From NCBI GenBank assembly GCA_023078555.1, contig CM041199.1:4097315-4161314 (forward strand): a stretch of DNA of 64,000 nt. The letters run 5' to 3'. This DNA comes from Ulva prolifera. Lineage: Eukaryota; Chlorophyta; Ulvophyceae; Ulvales; Ulvaceae. Below are positions 23,882-37,089 of the stretch, one piece after another (the stretch's first letter is position 1; every line of letters begins with the position of its first letter). The position numbers were made by a program, and so were the translations under genes. The notes under the pieces were generated by a model, which had not been told where the DNA came from, made no database searches, and saw only the letters and a list, made by a program, of their open reading frames with translations.

Positions 23882-25157
23882 CTGCAGCAGCAGCAGGGCA
23901 GTCACAACACGGCTGGAGGTGCATATCCGCCCGTGACAGACCACGCCGGCATGGGCGCCGGTTTGGTCATGGACACCACCGGTGTCCGGATGCGCGGTGG
24001 GCCGGTGTTGCGGCTCCCTTCCGGAAATTAGACCTGAGTACCCAGAATTTTTTTATGTGATCCGGCCCGACGTTCCAACGCAGTTCGGTGGGCCTGGTTG
24101 CCCAGCATAGACCTACTTGCCGCCACGCAACCGGCCAATACTCTGAAGCCCTGTGGTATGTGCCGAGTGAAGGCACACAGCAGGCAGGAGGAGGCGTCCA
24201 TGTGGCAACATTCTGCCTCATGCAAGCATGCATGCGGCCCCACCCCGGGTCTGGTGGCAACAGGCTGCATCGCAATCACATGAGCATGCATGCGCACATC
24301 GGCCACAATGCAGCAATGCCACACTGGAGTGCGAATGCATGCAGTGGCAAGGTGACCACAGCTGACTCAGGCTGTGCCCTGGGTGCTGCTGTGATGGGCT
24401 GGCTCTGTGCTATGCAAATCACACACGTGAGTGGGTATGCGCTGGTCTGAGCATTCCCTTCCTATGGCGGCGTGGTAGTTCCACTGACTGACACGCCTGC
24501 GCGAGCCTGCTTTCGTTGCAAGGCATGCATGTGGCACACATCTGCGCACGCGCATTCACGCGGCACGGGAATCTGATGCGGCCTGGGGAATGGCGATACA
24601 CTGATCACAAGCAGAACGCTGTGCGTACACACTCTGCTCACGTTTTGTGTGCGTTGGCTGGTGCTCCAGCATCTGCAGGACAACATGTGCAATCAGCGTT
24701 TTATGGTGCTCAGTGCTTACAGGCCATGGTAAGGCGCACCAATCAGCATGAGCATCTTCACTTTGTCTGGAACTCTGTACAATTCATCTGTTTGTGGCTC
24801 GGGTATGTTCGGACAGAAGTCCATGTCTGAGTGAGTGAGCAGCGTGCGGGGCAGCATCTTGAGTCTGAGAAAGTCCGACAGTGTCTGCAGATCAGTTGAG
24901 GATGCCTCAGTGAATCAGATGCTGTGAACACACCATTGTCATTGTCACCGGCGTTAGTTTCACCTCACCACCTCCTATCACAACAGTGAACATATCCAGC
25001 CTGTGCCAGCCTTGCGCAGGCTACATACCTTAACAGCAGTGAGCATGCTCTAACTTTAGGTCAGATTCAACAAATTGGACGCCCTACGTGTGCTGCACCG
25101 CCGTCCTGAGGCCAAGGTTGCAACGCCGTGGCTGCTCAGCACGTCTGCGGATCGCAC

Positions 25158-25481
25158 CTTCACTGCCCCAGTTGGAAACCGTTTGCTTTGTTCTATTGAC
25201 AGATTTCCTCCACCGATTCTCGCACACTCAAACGCTTCTTTCGGTGACATCCCCCGTTGACCGACGATCATCCCCAGCCCGATACCGGCAAACACGCACA
25301 GCACCAGCCCGTACGCACCGCCCAGGATCAGTGCCCATGCTGACAGTCTAGATGGCTGCTTGAACGTATTAAAAGGAGACATCATCAACTTTACCTTCGT
25401 GTTGACTGCTTCGATGTGTGGCTGCTCTTCAATTCGATGAGTGTCCCTCGCCCTTGGCCGAGCGACCGCGTCCATCTGCAC
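25158..25481 (-). CDS. Probable membrane-anchor first exon of the sulfotransferase
   Basis: An open frame of 108 codons ends at a good donor (AAG|gtgcga) in phase 0. Residues 48-73 (AWALILGGAYGLVLCVFAGI...) form one strong transmembrane helix after a short basic-polar N-terminus, the plan of a type II Golgi enzyme. It lies 1.3 kb upstream of the PAPS-loop exon on the same strand. A small linking exon that shifts phase 0 to phase 1 is required and not identified, so joining to the sulfotransferase is inference. An alternative start is Met33 or Met34. Confidence 0.45.
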
Positions 25482-28400
25482 TGAGCAGTAGCTGCTATAC
25501 TAGCCTTTATTCTGGCATACAAGTGTGCCATGTTGTAGCTAGGCTGGCTGAACCAATTGTACGTTGTCGCTGCTCTGCTCAAGGCTCTCGCTTCATGCGA
25601 ACAAGACAGGCGGAATGTCAAAATTGACAACGAATTGCGCGACCAGGCCAATATAAGATGTACACATGCCACAAGATCATTGGAGCACAGCTCGCCGGGT
25701 CAATTCAAACGGCGCGTCTGGATAGCCAAGGTGGCAATCAACATTAGTGCCCCACAGCTGCGGACAGTGCGTACCTCGGTAGCGCATGCAGCACTGCTGT
25801 GGAAGATTCAGCTCCACAGCAGCATGTTATCTTGTGAAGCCTTGGCCACGGCAGGCTACTGGGGCATCTGGGAGAGTGCGTACTGAGTCGCGGAGCTCGG
25901 CCCGTGTTCAGAACATGTAGCAAGTGTGCACTCGCACCCACAACCAAAACACCCGGTGATCCTGTTAAATTTTGAAAGATATGTTACATCCAGGTCTATG
26001 CACACACGACCGGTGGGACTCGATCTGTACCCCAAATGTAATCAGACAGTGATGTTCAGTGATGGGGTCGCGGCTCCACACATGCCACACCACAGCTCTC
26101 AAAAGTTTATCGAAGACCCGGCGTTGGTCGCACTCAGCAGCAGACATCTGCCGTGCAAGTCTCGCATGGGCGGATCACGTCAGGGCGGCCAGGCTGTCGC
26201 ATGCCAGATGAATCATGTTGATGCTATGCATGCAACGCTGCATCCATCGGATCGTCGATCGGTCACATCTCAATGCCATACCATCACAAGGCGATACCTC
26301 ATCCCCCACCTCAAGCGTGCGGCCTCCCCTGCCAGCGGCTAGAAGTTCGCCTCACGAGCCTCGCACAGCATCGTCCCTCAGCAGGCAAGCTGTCGCACAG
26401 GAACGTCGTGCAAGACAGGATGAGCACGGTGTCACGCGCGGCACCGCAAGCTCGGTCACACGCAGGTGCCTATGCATGCTGTGACACCATTGCTGTCTGC
26501 CTCCGTGCTGGCTGCATCGTCGCCGTTGTGGATACATCCATGCGTGCCCCCTTCTGAGCTGAGTCCGGCCCCTGCCTGCACCCAGCTAGGGCCACAATGC
26601 AGGTCGAGTAGTGTCGGAGGAGGCACGGGTCCGATTCGTGAAGCTGCACAATGGCAGCCTGCCGACTGAGCCATGCAGGCATGTCCATGGCCTGCAGGGT
26701 CACTTCAAGGGTGGCACCTGATCTGGAGGAGATCTGAAACCTGCAGCAGTATAGCTAGCTATATATAGTGGAATACTATATAGTATACTCTGCGAGCTAC
26801 TGCCATGCATCGTGCGCGTGCACAGCCGCGCCCTCCCCCTGCACTCACTAGTGCACGAGCTCACGTGTGCAGAGGTGCAGCGGGTACCACACGTGTGCTG
26901 CTGAAAAATCTACGATCCTCATCGTCGTGTATGTCATGGACGTCCACCAACTGCTCGAGAAAGCTATACAGATAGTAGGTAGGCACCGTACGTATGCCGA
27001 TATGCCCGCGCCCTTCGCAATGCTGGGGAAGCAGAGCGGCCGCACTGCCTGTCCTCGGAAATACACCTAACACACAGACACACACACACATACACCATAG
27101 CACGTCAGCTTATGGGACATGGATGGGACCGCCTAGCGCCATCTTCCGCCCTTTCGGCTGTCGGCCTCTGCCCAGCCCCCGCCACAGTCGGCGGTTGCGT
27201 TGTCTAGGTTGCGTTGTCTACTGCGTTGCGCCCACGACAGCCTTGACGCGCAGTCTCTCGAGACTGGATCGGGTGGGGGCGGTGTGTGTCAATGCAGCTG
27301 CGGCCGGAGTTGCGGTAGAGTAGCAAGGGACAGAGCTCCGGTCTCACACGTGTGAATGCGGTGGGCCAGGGCTTGAAGGCTGTGGCCATGTGCAGCATGT
27401 TGGTACCTGCCAGGGCGACCGGGGGGGCGATCAGGTTTGTGTGCGTTGGGGGTGATGTGCAGCTTCGCCTCTGCGGACGGGGGTTGGAGAGCATGCGTGC
27501 AGCACTCCTGGCCAGCTCCCGGGAGCTCCCGTTGGTGTGTGTTGTAGGGACAGTGACGAGGAGGCAGGTAGCACCGCCGGCACCGCAGAGGGCCACACTG
27601 CAATGGTTTCTGAAGAACGCTTCCTGCAGGCACAGAGGTCACCCTCGCCACTGTTGCAACACCTCACAACACAGCCATCCACCAACTGCAGCACAGCAGT
27701 ATTCTTAGGGCATGACTTGCTGTTCCATGTCGGCAGCACAGGCCTAGCTATTAGCAGCAGCTGCTGGCAGCCATGCCAGTCGAGCCCGGGCCCCAGCGAT
27801 TCGGGGGCTCCAGCGGTTTTGACAGCTGTGGCACTGCATTGGATGCATTCAAGCAGCGCAGGCTCGCGGATGACCTATTGAGCGCATGTGCGGTGCTGAG
27901 AGCAGCATGTCCACGATGAGGCCCAGATGCTGCGTGAAATGCTCATCAGAGTCCAGTTGCTATAGCAGACGGTGCATCTGGCAGAGATGCGAGCTGGTCG
28001 CACTGGAAACGCCCCGTTTGCACAAGCAAGCAGGGCATCTATCCATGCACAGCTCAAATCGCAAACGGTGGCTCCTTGATGGTCCACAATGCTGTCTCGT
28101 CCAAATGATGTCTCGTCCAAGGTGCTGCACAGCGCACGCAGAGTGTTCGCCACAAGAGTCACCGGCGTACGTTTTGCCGTGCATGCCGTCGATCTTTCTG
28201 GGCGACAGCTGGGCATGGCCTGGCCATACTATGTTAAACCTAATGCATTGTCCAATCGGTTCACCTATCTCGACGTTCTCGCCACTTTGCATGGAAAATA
28301 CAATACAGCTGGCCACCGTCTCGCTGACTCTCACCCCGACCCCGTGGCGGTTGTATAGACGTATAGCACGGCTAACTCTGAGCAGCCTAAGATTTGATGC

Positions 28401-30212
28401 GTTGAGATGCAGTGGATCGTACACGAGCTGTGACTCATTGCGATATTCCTGATCACTATGTTGCACTACGTCGAGTCATTGTCGACTCGCGGACGTCGTG
28501 TCGCCATGGCGCGGCGTCGCGGCGTTGCATGGCGCGGCGTCGTTGGCGCCCCAGCATGCTCGGCATCGCTCGCTGCAAATTCGGAGGCCCGAGTTCGACA
28601 TGAAAGTGCCAATACCGAGCCTGTCCTGCTTTTTCGCAAAGAAAGACATATTCATGCCAGGCAAGACCTGTGTTGCGATGCATATTGAGAAACCGGGGCC
28701 ATGTACCTTGTTCCCCAAGTTACGGCCTGCTGCGCAATATGTGGGGCCTGGATTGTGTTGATGGTGCAAGCTGCGATGGATAAAGCAATCAGCCTGGCCA
28801 GTGGCCACTCTGCAACCACCAGTTTCGACTGCTGGGACAACATTAATTCACGGAAGCTGTGGTGGCATACGGGTGGAATCGGATGTGTGGTGCAAGAACT
28901 ACAGCACTGCCCACCATGAAGCCACGACTTAAGCTCTCCTACTTGCTCTCACATTTATTGCTAAAAAAGTGTCAGGGACATCCAACAAAGGGATGAGAAA
29001 GGGCACAGTGCTAGTCATATAGATCGCGGCGAGCATAGATGTCGGAGTAGTCGGTGGATCATGTTGCATTGCTGTATCCATTCAAAGCGCTGGCCATACC
29101 TGATTTTCAACTGATGCAAGCTTTCGTTCCTTTGGGTGAGCATGCCCATCAGCCCTCAACATTCAGCCTGAACTAGTCCTGTCTGTGAAGGTAGTGGGTG
29201 GGGCGAAGTTGAGCCTGAATTTCGTAGCTCTGCATTTGTGGTCACGGGTGGCCTGGCTCTGTCACCTTGAGTCTGAACTCATGCTGCTGAGGCCATCACG
29301 TTTCCGTAGCCCTTCAGACGCAGCTGTCAACAATGACGCATGTGGGCTCTGATACAGCTGAAGGCACTGATTCTGCTTCTACATAGCAGGTGTTTCACGC
29401 GAGTTGACGACGCTGCAGCTGACGCCTTGCCGCTTACAACGTTCAGCGAGTTGTTGAGTGTACGCTGGAACTGGACCACAAGCTCGTATTGACCAACTTG
29501 GTATGTCCTCTGCTTCCCTTGCAGCTCTTGATCGCACGTTGGTCCCCACTGAACACATGTGCACTGTCGATGGCAACAGCAGTGATGCTGCATGAGACCG
29601 AGCCTGTGCTTTATACTGCGTCATGGGCGTTGTATACAGTAGCAACATACATTCAGGCTCGTGTAATGCTTCCAAGAGTGCTCAACAGCTCGACCAAGGT
29701 CGGTGCTTCGCCGACTCGCAGACTCCGTGACCAGGATTACGTCTCGATTGACGTTGGACGTCGACGCTGCACTGCAAGTGCACTCTACTGCTTCAAGTGC
29801 ACGAATTTCATGCCGATGTTCTTGAACTGACATGAGGATACAGAGTGGGAGGCCTGCTATATTTGTAGCTATTGTGCGCACCGGTACCTCGGCACGAAGT
29901 CGCTGCTGCAGCGTAAGTAGTCACCACCACGCATGCAGGTGCATCAGGTGTCGATATGCGCTTTGGAACTAGATCAGTGATGCAGTCGAGGCCGCAGGGC
30001 TGCCGCGATCAAGTGAGGACTGCGCTGCGGTTGCATGGTCATCGTCCAGTTGTACGGGTGGAACAGGTGTGTAGGTATCTTCATTCACATCTCACATTCA
30101 CATATACAAAGCTTTCCAGCAGAATCGAGCTCATGCTGACTGCTGTCTGCTGTCAGCAATTTGAAGTTCGCTGAATGTTCGTCGTATCGTTGTTGTATGG
30201 AGTAGGCATCGT
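25482..30212. other. Stretch without a firmly supported gene; possible hidden exons on minus strand
   Basis: No family domain is recognised. Exon-like pieces with plausible splice borders lie on the minus strand: about 29545-29435 (WGPTCDQELQGKQRTYQVGQ..., donor gtaagc), about 27965-27880 (HFTQHLGLIVDMLLSAP) and about 27610-27416 (VTVPTTH...ELARSAARMLSN, reminiscent of an armadillo-type helix). They could belong to one intron-rich gene but share no proven frame. Plus-strand alternatives exist at 28600-28720 and 26880-26980. TA-rich sequence lies at 26745-26790 and a CA microsatellite at 27070-27095. Confidence 0.25.
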
Positions 30213-32938
30213 ATGTCGAGTGAAATATGCTTTGCCGCGCGCAGAGATGCGGTGCAGATTTGGTCAGCAGCACACATTGCTGCAGACGCAGAAATACGCA
30301 TCACGTTCTCAACGATATGTGACCTGGTGCAGGCTTCGCTACGCGGCGATGTTGCACGAGCACCATCCGCGGCGCAGTCGCTTGAGACTGGCTCCGCGAA
30401 CCAGGAGACGGTGGACATCTCTAGTGGTCCTCGGAAAGCCGTGCTCAAGATTTTTTCAGACAAAGACTACGAGGACGTATCCTTTGAGGCGGCCAACGCA
30501 ATACATGGCTTCAAACTTCAACATCTGAACGTCCGATTGACCGAGGAGACCGCTGACCTGGCAGCTGGAGCACAGGCAGTGAGCGTGTTCGTCAACGATG
30601 AGGTCAACGCAGCTGTCTTGATGAGATTGGCTGAAGTGGGGGTCAAATGTATTGCTCTCAGATGTGCGGGGTGCGCCCTTGTCTGAGGACTTCGTGCCTG
30701 CACTGTTCATGCACACGAGTGGCCAGTCTGCTTGCCCGGAAGTATCTCGAGATACCTCGAATCACGCGAGCACATCAGAAATATGTGCACCAGCCGATTA
30801 GGCTGAATAGGTCGCTTGTGCCTCTGCGTTGAACGTGCATCTGGCATTCTTTCACTTCTGCTCGAAGCTCATACTCGTTAACCTTTGGAGTACACCCCTT
30901 CAAACCAACCATGAAGGGTCTGTGACAGTGTTATTGTTCCGCAGTCCAGCAATGCTCTCCAGACATTCATGTACTCTCCATTCTTTCAACCAGAAGCGGC
31001 CCACGTGGTCGTCGCAAAGCACCATCTTGTTCCACAGCCCATCTCCGCCCACATGATAGTTTCTGTGGCCTTGTGCACTCCACTTAGCCATGACCGTGCA
31101 GCCGTTGCCAGCCTCCCTCAAACACTCCTCCTAAGTGCCACACCGCAGTGTCACCAGGCCCTCCCACGTACATAAGCGCCCCACTGCCCAGGCCTCATGC
31201 AGGCCGCTATCCACCAACGACCTAGCCCCACGTTCGCATGCATCTGTTAGCGCACAACCGGCATGAGTTTGTGGTCCCGTACTGTCTCGCCAGAGCCTCA
31301 CAGGTCGACCAAGAACACGGCTCAGTACATCCTAATTCCCTCCGCTGTCCTCTACAAAAGCTGCAAAGAGAGGCGCCGAAACAGGGGCAGGCACGAGAAC
31401 AACGCGCCGGCGGTGCAGGTACAACAACGTCGACATCGAGGCGGCGACGCGCCTCGGCCTCGCGGTCGTGCGCGTGCCCGCGTACTCCCCCAACGCCGTT
31501 GCGGAGCACACGCTCGCGCTCATCCTCGCGCTCAACCGCAACATCCACCGCGCGTACAACCGCGTGCGCGACCGCAACTTCGCGCTCTCCGGCCTCGTCG
31601 GCTTTGACCTCGCGGGCAAGACGGCGGGCGTCGTCGGCACGGGCCGCATCGGCACCATCGTCGCGCGCCTGCTCTGGCACCTGCGCTGCCGCGTCCTCGC
31701 CGTCGACATGTACGAGGTGCGCCGCCTGCCTGTCATGTGCTCATGCGTCTCCCAACAGGTTCGCGGCGCGCCGCCTCTCTTGTACGTGTGCATTTGCACA
31801 GGACAGAGGCCCGGCACCGAGCCGTTTCTCGGAATTCACGCGCAAATCCACTCACTCATTCATGGCACTAGGCCGGGCACGAGCGCGTACCACAGCCCGC
31901 CCAGTCATGCCAGCCACAGATTGAGGCCCCGCACGGAGCACAAGAGCATTCCCCTTGCACAACGCTTACACACAATGTATGTGTGTAAGTGTGTATGTAC
32001 GCGTGTGTGCATGTATTTACAAAGGGCAGAGGCCGGGCACGCAACCGGTTCTACACTGTACGTACGCATGTGTTTGTGTAGGTGTGTATACTGCCGACTA
32101 TACAGGTTTCTCACCCATGCTCCTGCTTTGAATATGGGTCCATGCACACCCATGCGCACCCATGCGCACTGTGCCCTCGACTCCAACACCACTTCACACT
32201 TTTCACCATCTGCCTTGCGGCACCTTCTCTGGCCTTCATCCACAGGCTGCTGTGTGGCAACTGTTGTTGGCCCTGATCCTGACACTTGTTCCTGCCGAAG
32301 GTAAGCAGATACTGGCACACGGGGTATCTCCTTGCGCTCACGCCCTTGTCTGCTCTGCACAGCCCTGAAATTCCTCACAGTCCTCAGCCCGGCCGCGGAA
32401 CCGTCCGCGCAACCTGCCAAAGCTGTCCACTCAGTTCCACCCACTCCACCGGCACAAGCCGCCCTGCGCATGCATGTAGGACCCGCACCTGGTCGAGCTC
32501 GGCGTCGAGTACGTCTCTCTGGACGAGCTCATCGAGCAGAGCCAGATCATCACGCTCAACTGCCCGCTGCTCGACAGCACGTACCACATGATCAACGACG
32601 CCTCGATCGGGCGCATGCGTGACGGCGTCATGATCGTCAACACCGGCCGCGGCAAGCTCATCGACACCGCCGCCCTCATCCGCGGCCTCAAGGTCGGCAA
32701 GGTCGGGTCGGTCGCGCTCGACGTGTACGAGGAGGAGGATCGCCTCTTCTTCGAGGACCGCAGCTCGCAGATCATCGCGGACGACACGTTCTCGCGGCTG
32801 CTCACGTTCCCAAACGTGCTCATGACGGCGCACCAGGCGTTCCTCACGCAGGAGGCGCTGGAGGCGATCGCGGTGACGACTCTGGGGAACGTGAGCGCGG
32901 TGCTCGGCGGGAAGGAGTGCGCTAACCGCATCAACTGA
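30213..32938 (+). CDS. ldhA: D-lactate dehydrogenase (NAD-dependent, LdhA type)
   Basis: It reduces pyruvate to D-lactate with NADH, a fermentative step in green algae. Exons 30213-30670, 31419-31716 and 32480-32938 join in phase to 404 residues. The family core begins near residue 73 ([14 protein letters not shown]); the first ~70 residues are an extension that could be a plastid or mitochondrial targeting peptide, and the exact start is unsure. Seen are the NAD fold GTGRIG (226-231) and the catalytic trio Arg309 (NTGRG), Glu338 (YEEE) and His370 (TAHQAF), spaced exactly as in bacterial D-LDH. Both donors read GTGCGC. Exon 1 has mixed third bases, exons 2-3 almost only G or C. Intron 2 carries a dispersed repeat shared with TSR2. 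Confidence 0.93.
31801..31908 (+). repeat. Dispersed intronic repeat, copy in D-LDH intron 2
   Basis: About 105 bp resembles 59211-59322 in TSR2 intron 3, in the same orientation relative to the gene. Shared blocks include CGTTTCTCGGAAT, CCACTCACTC, TTCATGGCACT and GGCCGGGCAC. Short pieces (GGCAGAGGCCGGGCACG) recur near 32026. It encodes nothing evident. Confidence 0.75.
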
Positions 32939-34437
32939 GCGCAGTGCCTCAACTGTGCCGTCGCCGCTGGGCCAGGCAGGTTGTGGGTGACAGTGTTCCT
33001 GTGACGAAATACCTTCTTTGTTCTCTGCGACACAGAGCTTGTCGGGGTGTGGCTGCATGTGCGGTGACGCGCGCCTCGTGTTCTCGTCGTGCATGCATAC
33101 GGCGAGAACAGAGTGGGGCATGCGTGTCGGGATCATAGCAGCAGCAAGCCAACTGATTCAAGCTCGGGCATCTTCCTTGGGGAACAGGCACAGAATGTGG
33201 GGCCTGTAACGTGTATGGTGTGCCCGGCAGCGGAGCGGGCGTGCTGGTTGAGCCATCTGCTGTTCTCGCTGCCATGAAGAGATGGCTGACTGCTGGCTCG
33301 CGCATCTGTGGCGCAGGCGGTGCCTGCGGTGTTGAGGTGTTTACAGAGAAGGGCAGAGGCCGTGGAGCCACGGCCGGGGCATGCATGTTGGTGTACATTG
33401 TGGCTGTGATGTGGACGGGCGTGCTCAAGTGTGCGGAACTCTGTGGGATGGCAGCCTTCGCTTTGGCGTGTTGAGGTATTTTAGGCCTGAGGGCACTACA
33501 TCCGGCACCGCTTTCACGAGTGCAGTTCTGGTTCAGTCTGCCCTGTGTATCTGCCAGGTTGGTGTAGCTGTGCTCTCATGCGTGCTGGTACTGGTATCTG
33601 CTGGTGTCGGTGAGGGATTGGAAGTGCACGGGCTCGGAGATGGGGTAGTGCTATGCATAGAAACTGCTGAGGCCAGGTCGCACTGCCACTGGGTGGAGCG
33701 GGGGATTGCCTGAGGAGCTGATGTAGGTAGGACAGTCTTATTTGTTGATAGAAACAGGTGTTGGTTTTGATGGAGCGGTTGGTGACTCAGATGCCTGGAT
33801 ACATCACAGCAACATCTTGGCTTACACGGCAGGGTCGCTGGCCAGAGGGCTCCGCGTGAAGATGTATTTCAAGACGTTGTTCTTTGTGGGGCTGTGTTGT
33901 GTAAGGCAGTCCATATGGAGTAGCTGTACCTGCTTTGATTCTAATCTGTGTGTCCAATTGACGCTGACATCAGCATCCATGCGCTCCTTTTTGATGCAGG
34001 ATACACACGTTCAGGAGATCATGTCTGCACAGACTTCTGCGACATCTGATGCCCGTGTGCTGATTGCTGATGATATGATGTGCTGATGGGCTCGGGATTT
34101 GCCTAGCGGTGGTGAGCAACCTTGTTCAGCGCGATCGGCTTCAGCAAGACGGTGGACAGATCATCATGCATCTTGGACTGGTTGCTTTCAGACTACACAT
34201 GATATGTGCATTCCCCTCAATTGTGACAGGAAAGAGGCCAGAGGAGGTCTGCAACTTTAGTAAGAGCAGCACTCGATGGGTGCAAATCGGTGCGAAAATG
34301 CACGGACTTCGAGCAATTACCTTTTTCCAATGGCACCTATCAGTGTTGCCTGAGCGCTTTGTTTTTTTTTCCTCGTCCACTCGCACCTATGCCTACACCG
34401 CCGTTGTAACGGTGGTACCAGTCCACATCGGGAAAAC
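32939..34437. other. Intergenic stretch after D-LDH
   Basis: Holds the probable 3' untranslated region of D-LDH; TGTAA occurs near 33207. No domain, RNA gene or clear exon is seen. Confidence 0.5.
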
Positions 34438-34635
34438 ATGGCGACCGTGAACGCCCCAAGCTCAAGCCACCCACATGCGGCCTACATCACCAAGCGGTTG
34501 CCGTTGAAATCCGAGCGAAACGCAGACATGGTTCGTTCGCCGGTTCGATTCGCGGGCCGCCTGAAAGCTGAGGACGCTTCTACGACTGCCAGCACTGGGC
34601 CAGGGCTGCATCTGTGGGACATCACGTACCTGTAA
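34438..34635 (+). CDS. Small open frame, hypothetical 65-residue protein
   Basis: Starts with a favourable context (aaaacATGGCG) and reads MATVNAPSSSHPHAAYITKR..., ending LHLWDITYL. It is rich in Ser, Ala and basic residues with no recognised domain. A TGTAA lies at its stop codon and AATAAA follows downstream. It lies between the 3' ends of D-LDH and RPLP0, so it could also be untranslated sequence. Confidence 0.3.
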   Translation: MATVNAPSSSHPHAAYITKRLPLKSERNADMVRSPVRFAGRLKAEDASTTASTGPGLHLWDITYL

Positions 34636-34922
34636 ATCGCAATTGCTACGATCTAATAAACATCAATGTTGCACCGTGCACGTGTACGAGTGATGCAAAC
34701 AGCATACGGCGTACTCGAAGTGATACATGACACTCCCATACTGCTCATCCACGCACCACATCCCGATGCCGAAACGGAGCGACCATCCAACAGGACCCGA
34801 ATGTGGCGATACCATTACACGCGTGCACAGTCCACGACCTCAACCAGCACCAGCCAGCCGCAGCCCGCTTCCAACACACCACCTCGCACAGCAGCCCACC
34901 GCCACCCAATCACGCTCCTCGC

Positions 34923-37089
34923 CTAATCAAACAGGTCAAAGCCCATGTCCTCCTCTTCGCTCTCCTCCTCCGGCTCCGGGGCCGCAGCAGCCGCCGCACC
35001 ACCGCCGCCGCCGGCCGCCGGGGCCGCCGCAGCCACAAACGCATCCGGGTTCGCGAGGATGTCCTTCGCCTTCTGCGCCTGCGGGAAGGTGTAGTCCTCC
35101 AGCATGACGCCGAGCGCGAGGACGTTGTCCTTGTACGCGTTGATGAGGGAGTGCGGCACGGACGCGAGCGTCGGGTAGTTCGCCGCGAGGCACACCGCCG
35201 CGATGTTCTGGATGCCGGCCATGACGGCCTCCTCCATGTCCTCGTCGGTGATGTCGAGCACGGCGGCCGCGAAGAAGTCGCCGCCGTCGAAGACCTTCGT
35301 CAGCTCGAGGCCGTACGCGAAGGGCTTGATGTTGAGCTTGCCGAGCAGCGCAGCCGCGGACGCGGGCACGCGCTCGCCCTGCGTCAGCAGAGTCATCGAC
35401 GTCAGGATCTCGATAGTACCTACACAGGCTCGGCACTGTGGCCACATCTGCGGAGTTACCATCTGCCTTTGCATGCGCCTGAACTGACGGCCGCATCATG
35501 GCGAGCTCTGTTTTGAAAGAACGGGTTGTGACCACAAGGGTTCCGCGCTGGTGTGGCGCAGGCGTATCAGTGAATTGCCCACGTGTCCACGGATTGAGCG
35601 TGCTCAGATCTCCGGCAGCTCGGAGAGGTCACCAGCAGCCACTCCGCCTAGCATGCTGTGCTGTGTGCTGTGTGCATTGCCAGTGCAATCTTGGCACACA
35701 TTCACGCACAGCCAGTTTGTCGGGCCGGCAACAAACCGGAGGCACAGAACATGCTCATATCCAAGCACAGGGGGCGTGCATGGCAGCAGTGGCCGCCAGC
35801 GGCGCAGTCGCGGTCACAAGACACGCACCCTTCTGAATCTTGGTTGAGATACCGAGGGCCTGGAAGAACGACGTCTGGGAGGGGTCGAGGGAGGTGGGGC
35901 CGGCGGCGATGTCGACGTTGCACTGCGCGATCGCGTTGGCGCGCGCCGCGGCCGGCTGCCGGAACTGCTCGACGATCTCCTTCACGACCGCGAAGTCATC
36001 GCGCACAAAGAGGAGGCCGACGTTGCCAACGAGCTCCGGCAGCAGGGCGCCCCAGGAGTCGTCCCCCTTGTTCTCGCAGTACAGGCGGATGCAGCGCTTC
36101 ATGAGGGTGTTCTTGCCCATGAGGATCTGGCAGTCGTGCGCGCGGATGGCCTGCAGCAGGTCGCCTATGTGTGAGAGCAGGGGTCGACGGCAGCTGATGG
36201 GGCTTGACTGCAGCCTGTGGTGCGGAGACCGGGAGATTGGCGGCGGGAGGTGAGCTGGATAGAGCAATGGGCGTGGCTGATGGGGACGTGTAGTCTGAGG
36301 AAAAGATTACCAGGCAGATGTGAGGGGGGACTAGGCGTGTGTGATGTACTGTGGCGCTGGCTCGGGGGTGCGGCAGTACATGCAGCGGACACAGGAGGGT
36401 GCACATCGGATCACTCCTTGACTTTCGCGAAAGTACCGCAAACAGACATTATGAAACAGGTCTGAATGAGCAACCAGTCCTTCAACACATGAACCTGGAT
36501 CAGGGAGCTCCGGGTTGTGTGATTGCCTGGCGCACGACACGAAAGCGGCATAGCAGCTCATAGAGACCAAAAGCTCAAATGCAGCTCATTGTGATGAGTT
36601 GCAACGGTCACTTGACCGGACAATGCTGCACTGGCCCGACTGACGAGAAGGGAAGACTGCACAGTGCCCCCACAGAGCCACACGACAGTGCCAGAGCCAC
36701 TGCGGTTCAATATCGAGTCTCACAAGTGCAGAAGATGTCGGTGATCACTATCAAGCCATAAATGATGCTGTAATGCGAGAGAAGCACGAGGACTGAGAGC
36801 GCGAGGCCGCCTGGCATGCTGCACTGGCGCTATGCCATCAGACAGATCAGAGCTCACCGCACGGATGTCCATGAACTGCTTGGAGCCGACATTGTCAGCG
36901 CAGAAAAGGAAGGCCTTGTCATAGTAGTCGAGCAGCTTGAAAAGCTTCGCCTCGTACTGCAAAGCAATCGGATTTCAGCTGCACGTGACGAGGAGCTGGC
37001 CGACAGCCACGGTCTGCGTCTGTAGATCACCATATTTTCAAAGACGGCTAAATGGGGCTGCGTACAAGTACTTTCTTCTCGCGACCCAT
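34923..37089 (-). CDS. RPLP0: 60S acidic ribosomal protein P0 (uL10)
   Basis: It anchors the P1/P2 stalk on the large subunit and recruits translational GTPases. Four exons, 37089-37072, 36956-36858, 36150-35829 and 35419-34923, join in phase to 311 residues, the usual size. Exon 1 codes only MGREKK. Next come ADNVGSKQFMDIR, LMGKNTLMKR (rRNA-binding region), FFQALGISTKIQKG and an Ala/Gly hinge before the stalk tail EESEEEDMGFDLFD, the conserved GTPase-contact peptide. Donors are gtactt, gtgagc and gtgcgt. The gene is head to head with RPS23. Exons 1-2 use mixed third bases, exons 3-4 nearly only G/C. Confidence 0.97.

Noticed and set aside
26848-27103. Exon-like frames on both strands (YSFLEQLVDVHDIHDDEDRR on minus, STILIVVYVMDVHQLLEKAI on plus)
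   Set aside because: The two strands look equally plausible and no linked exon or family match was found.
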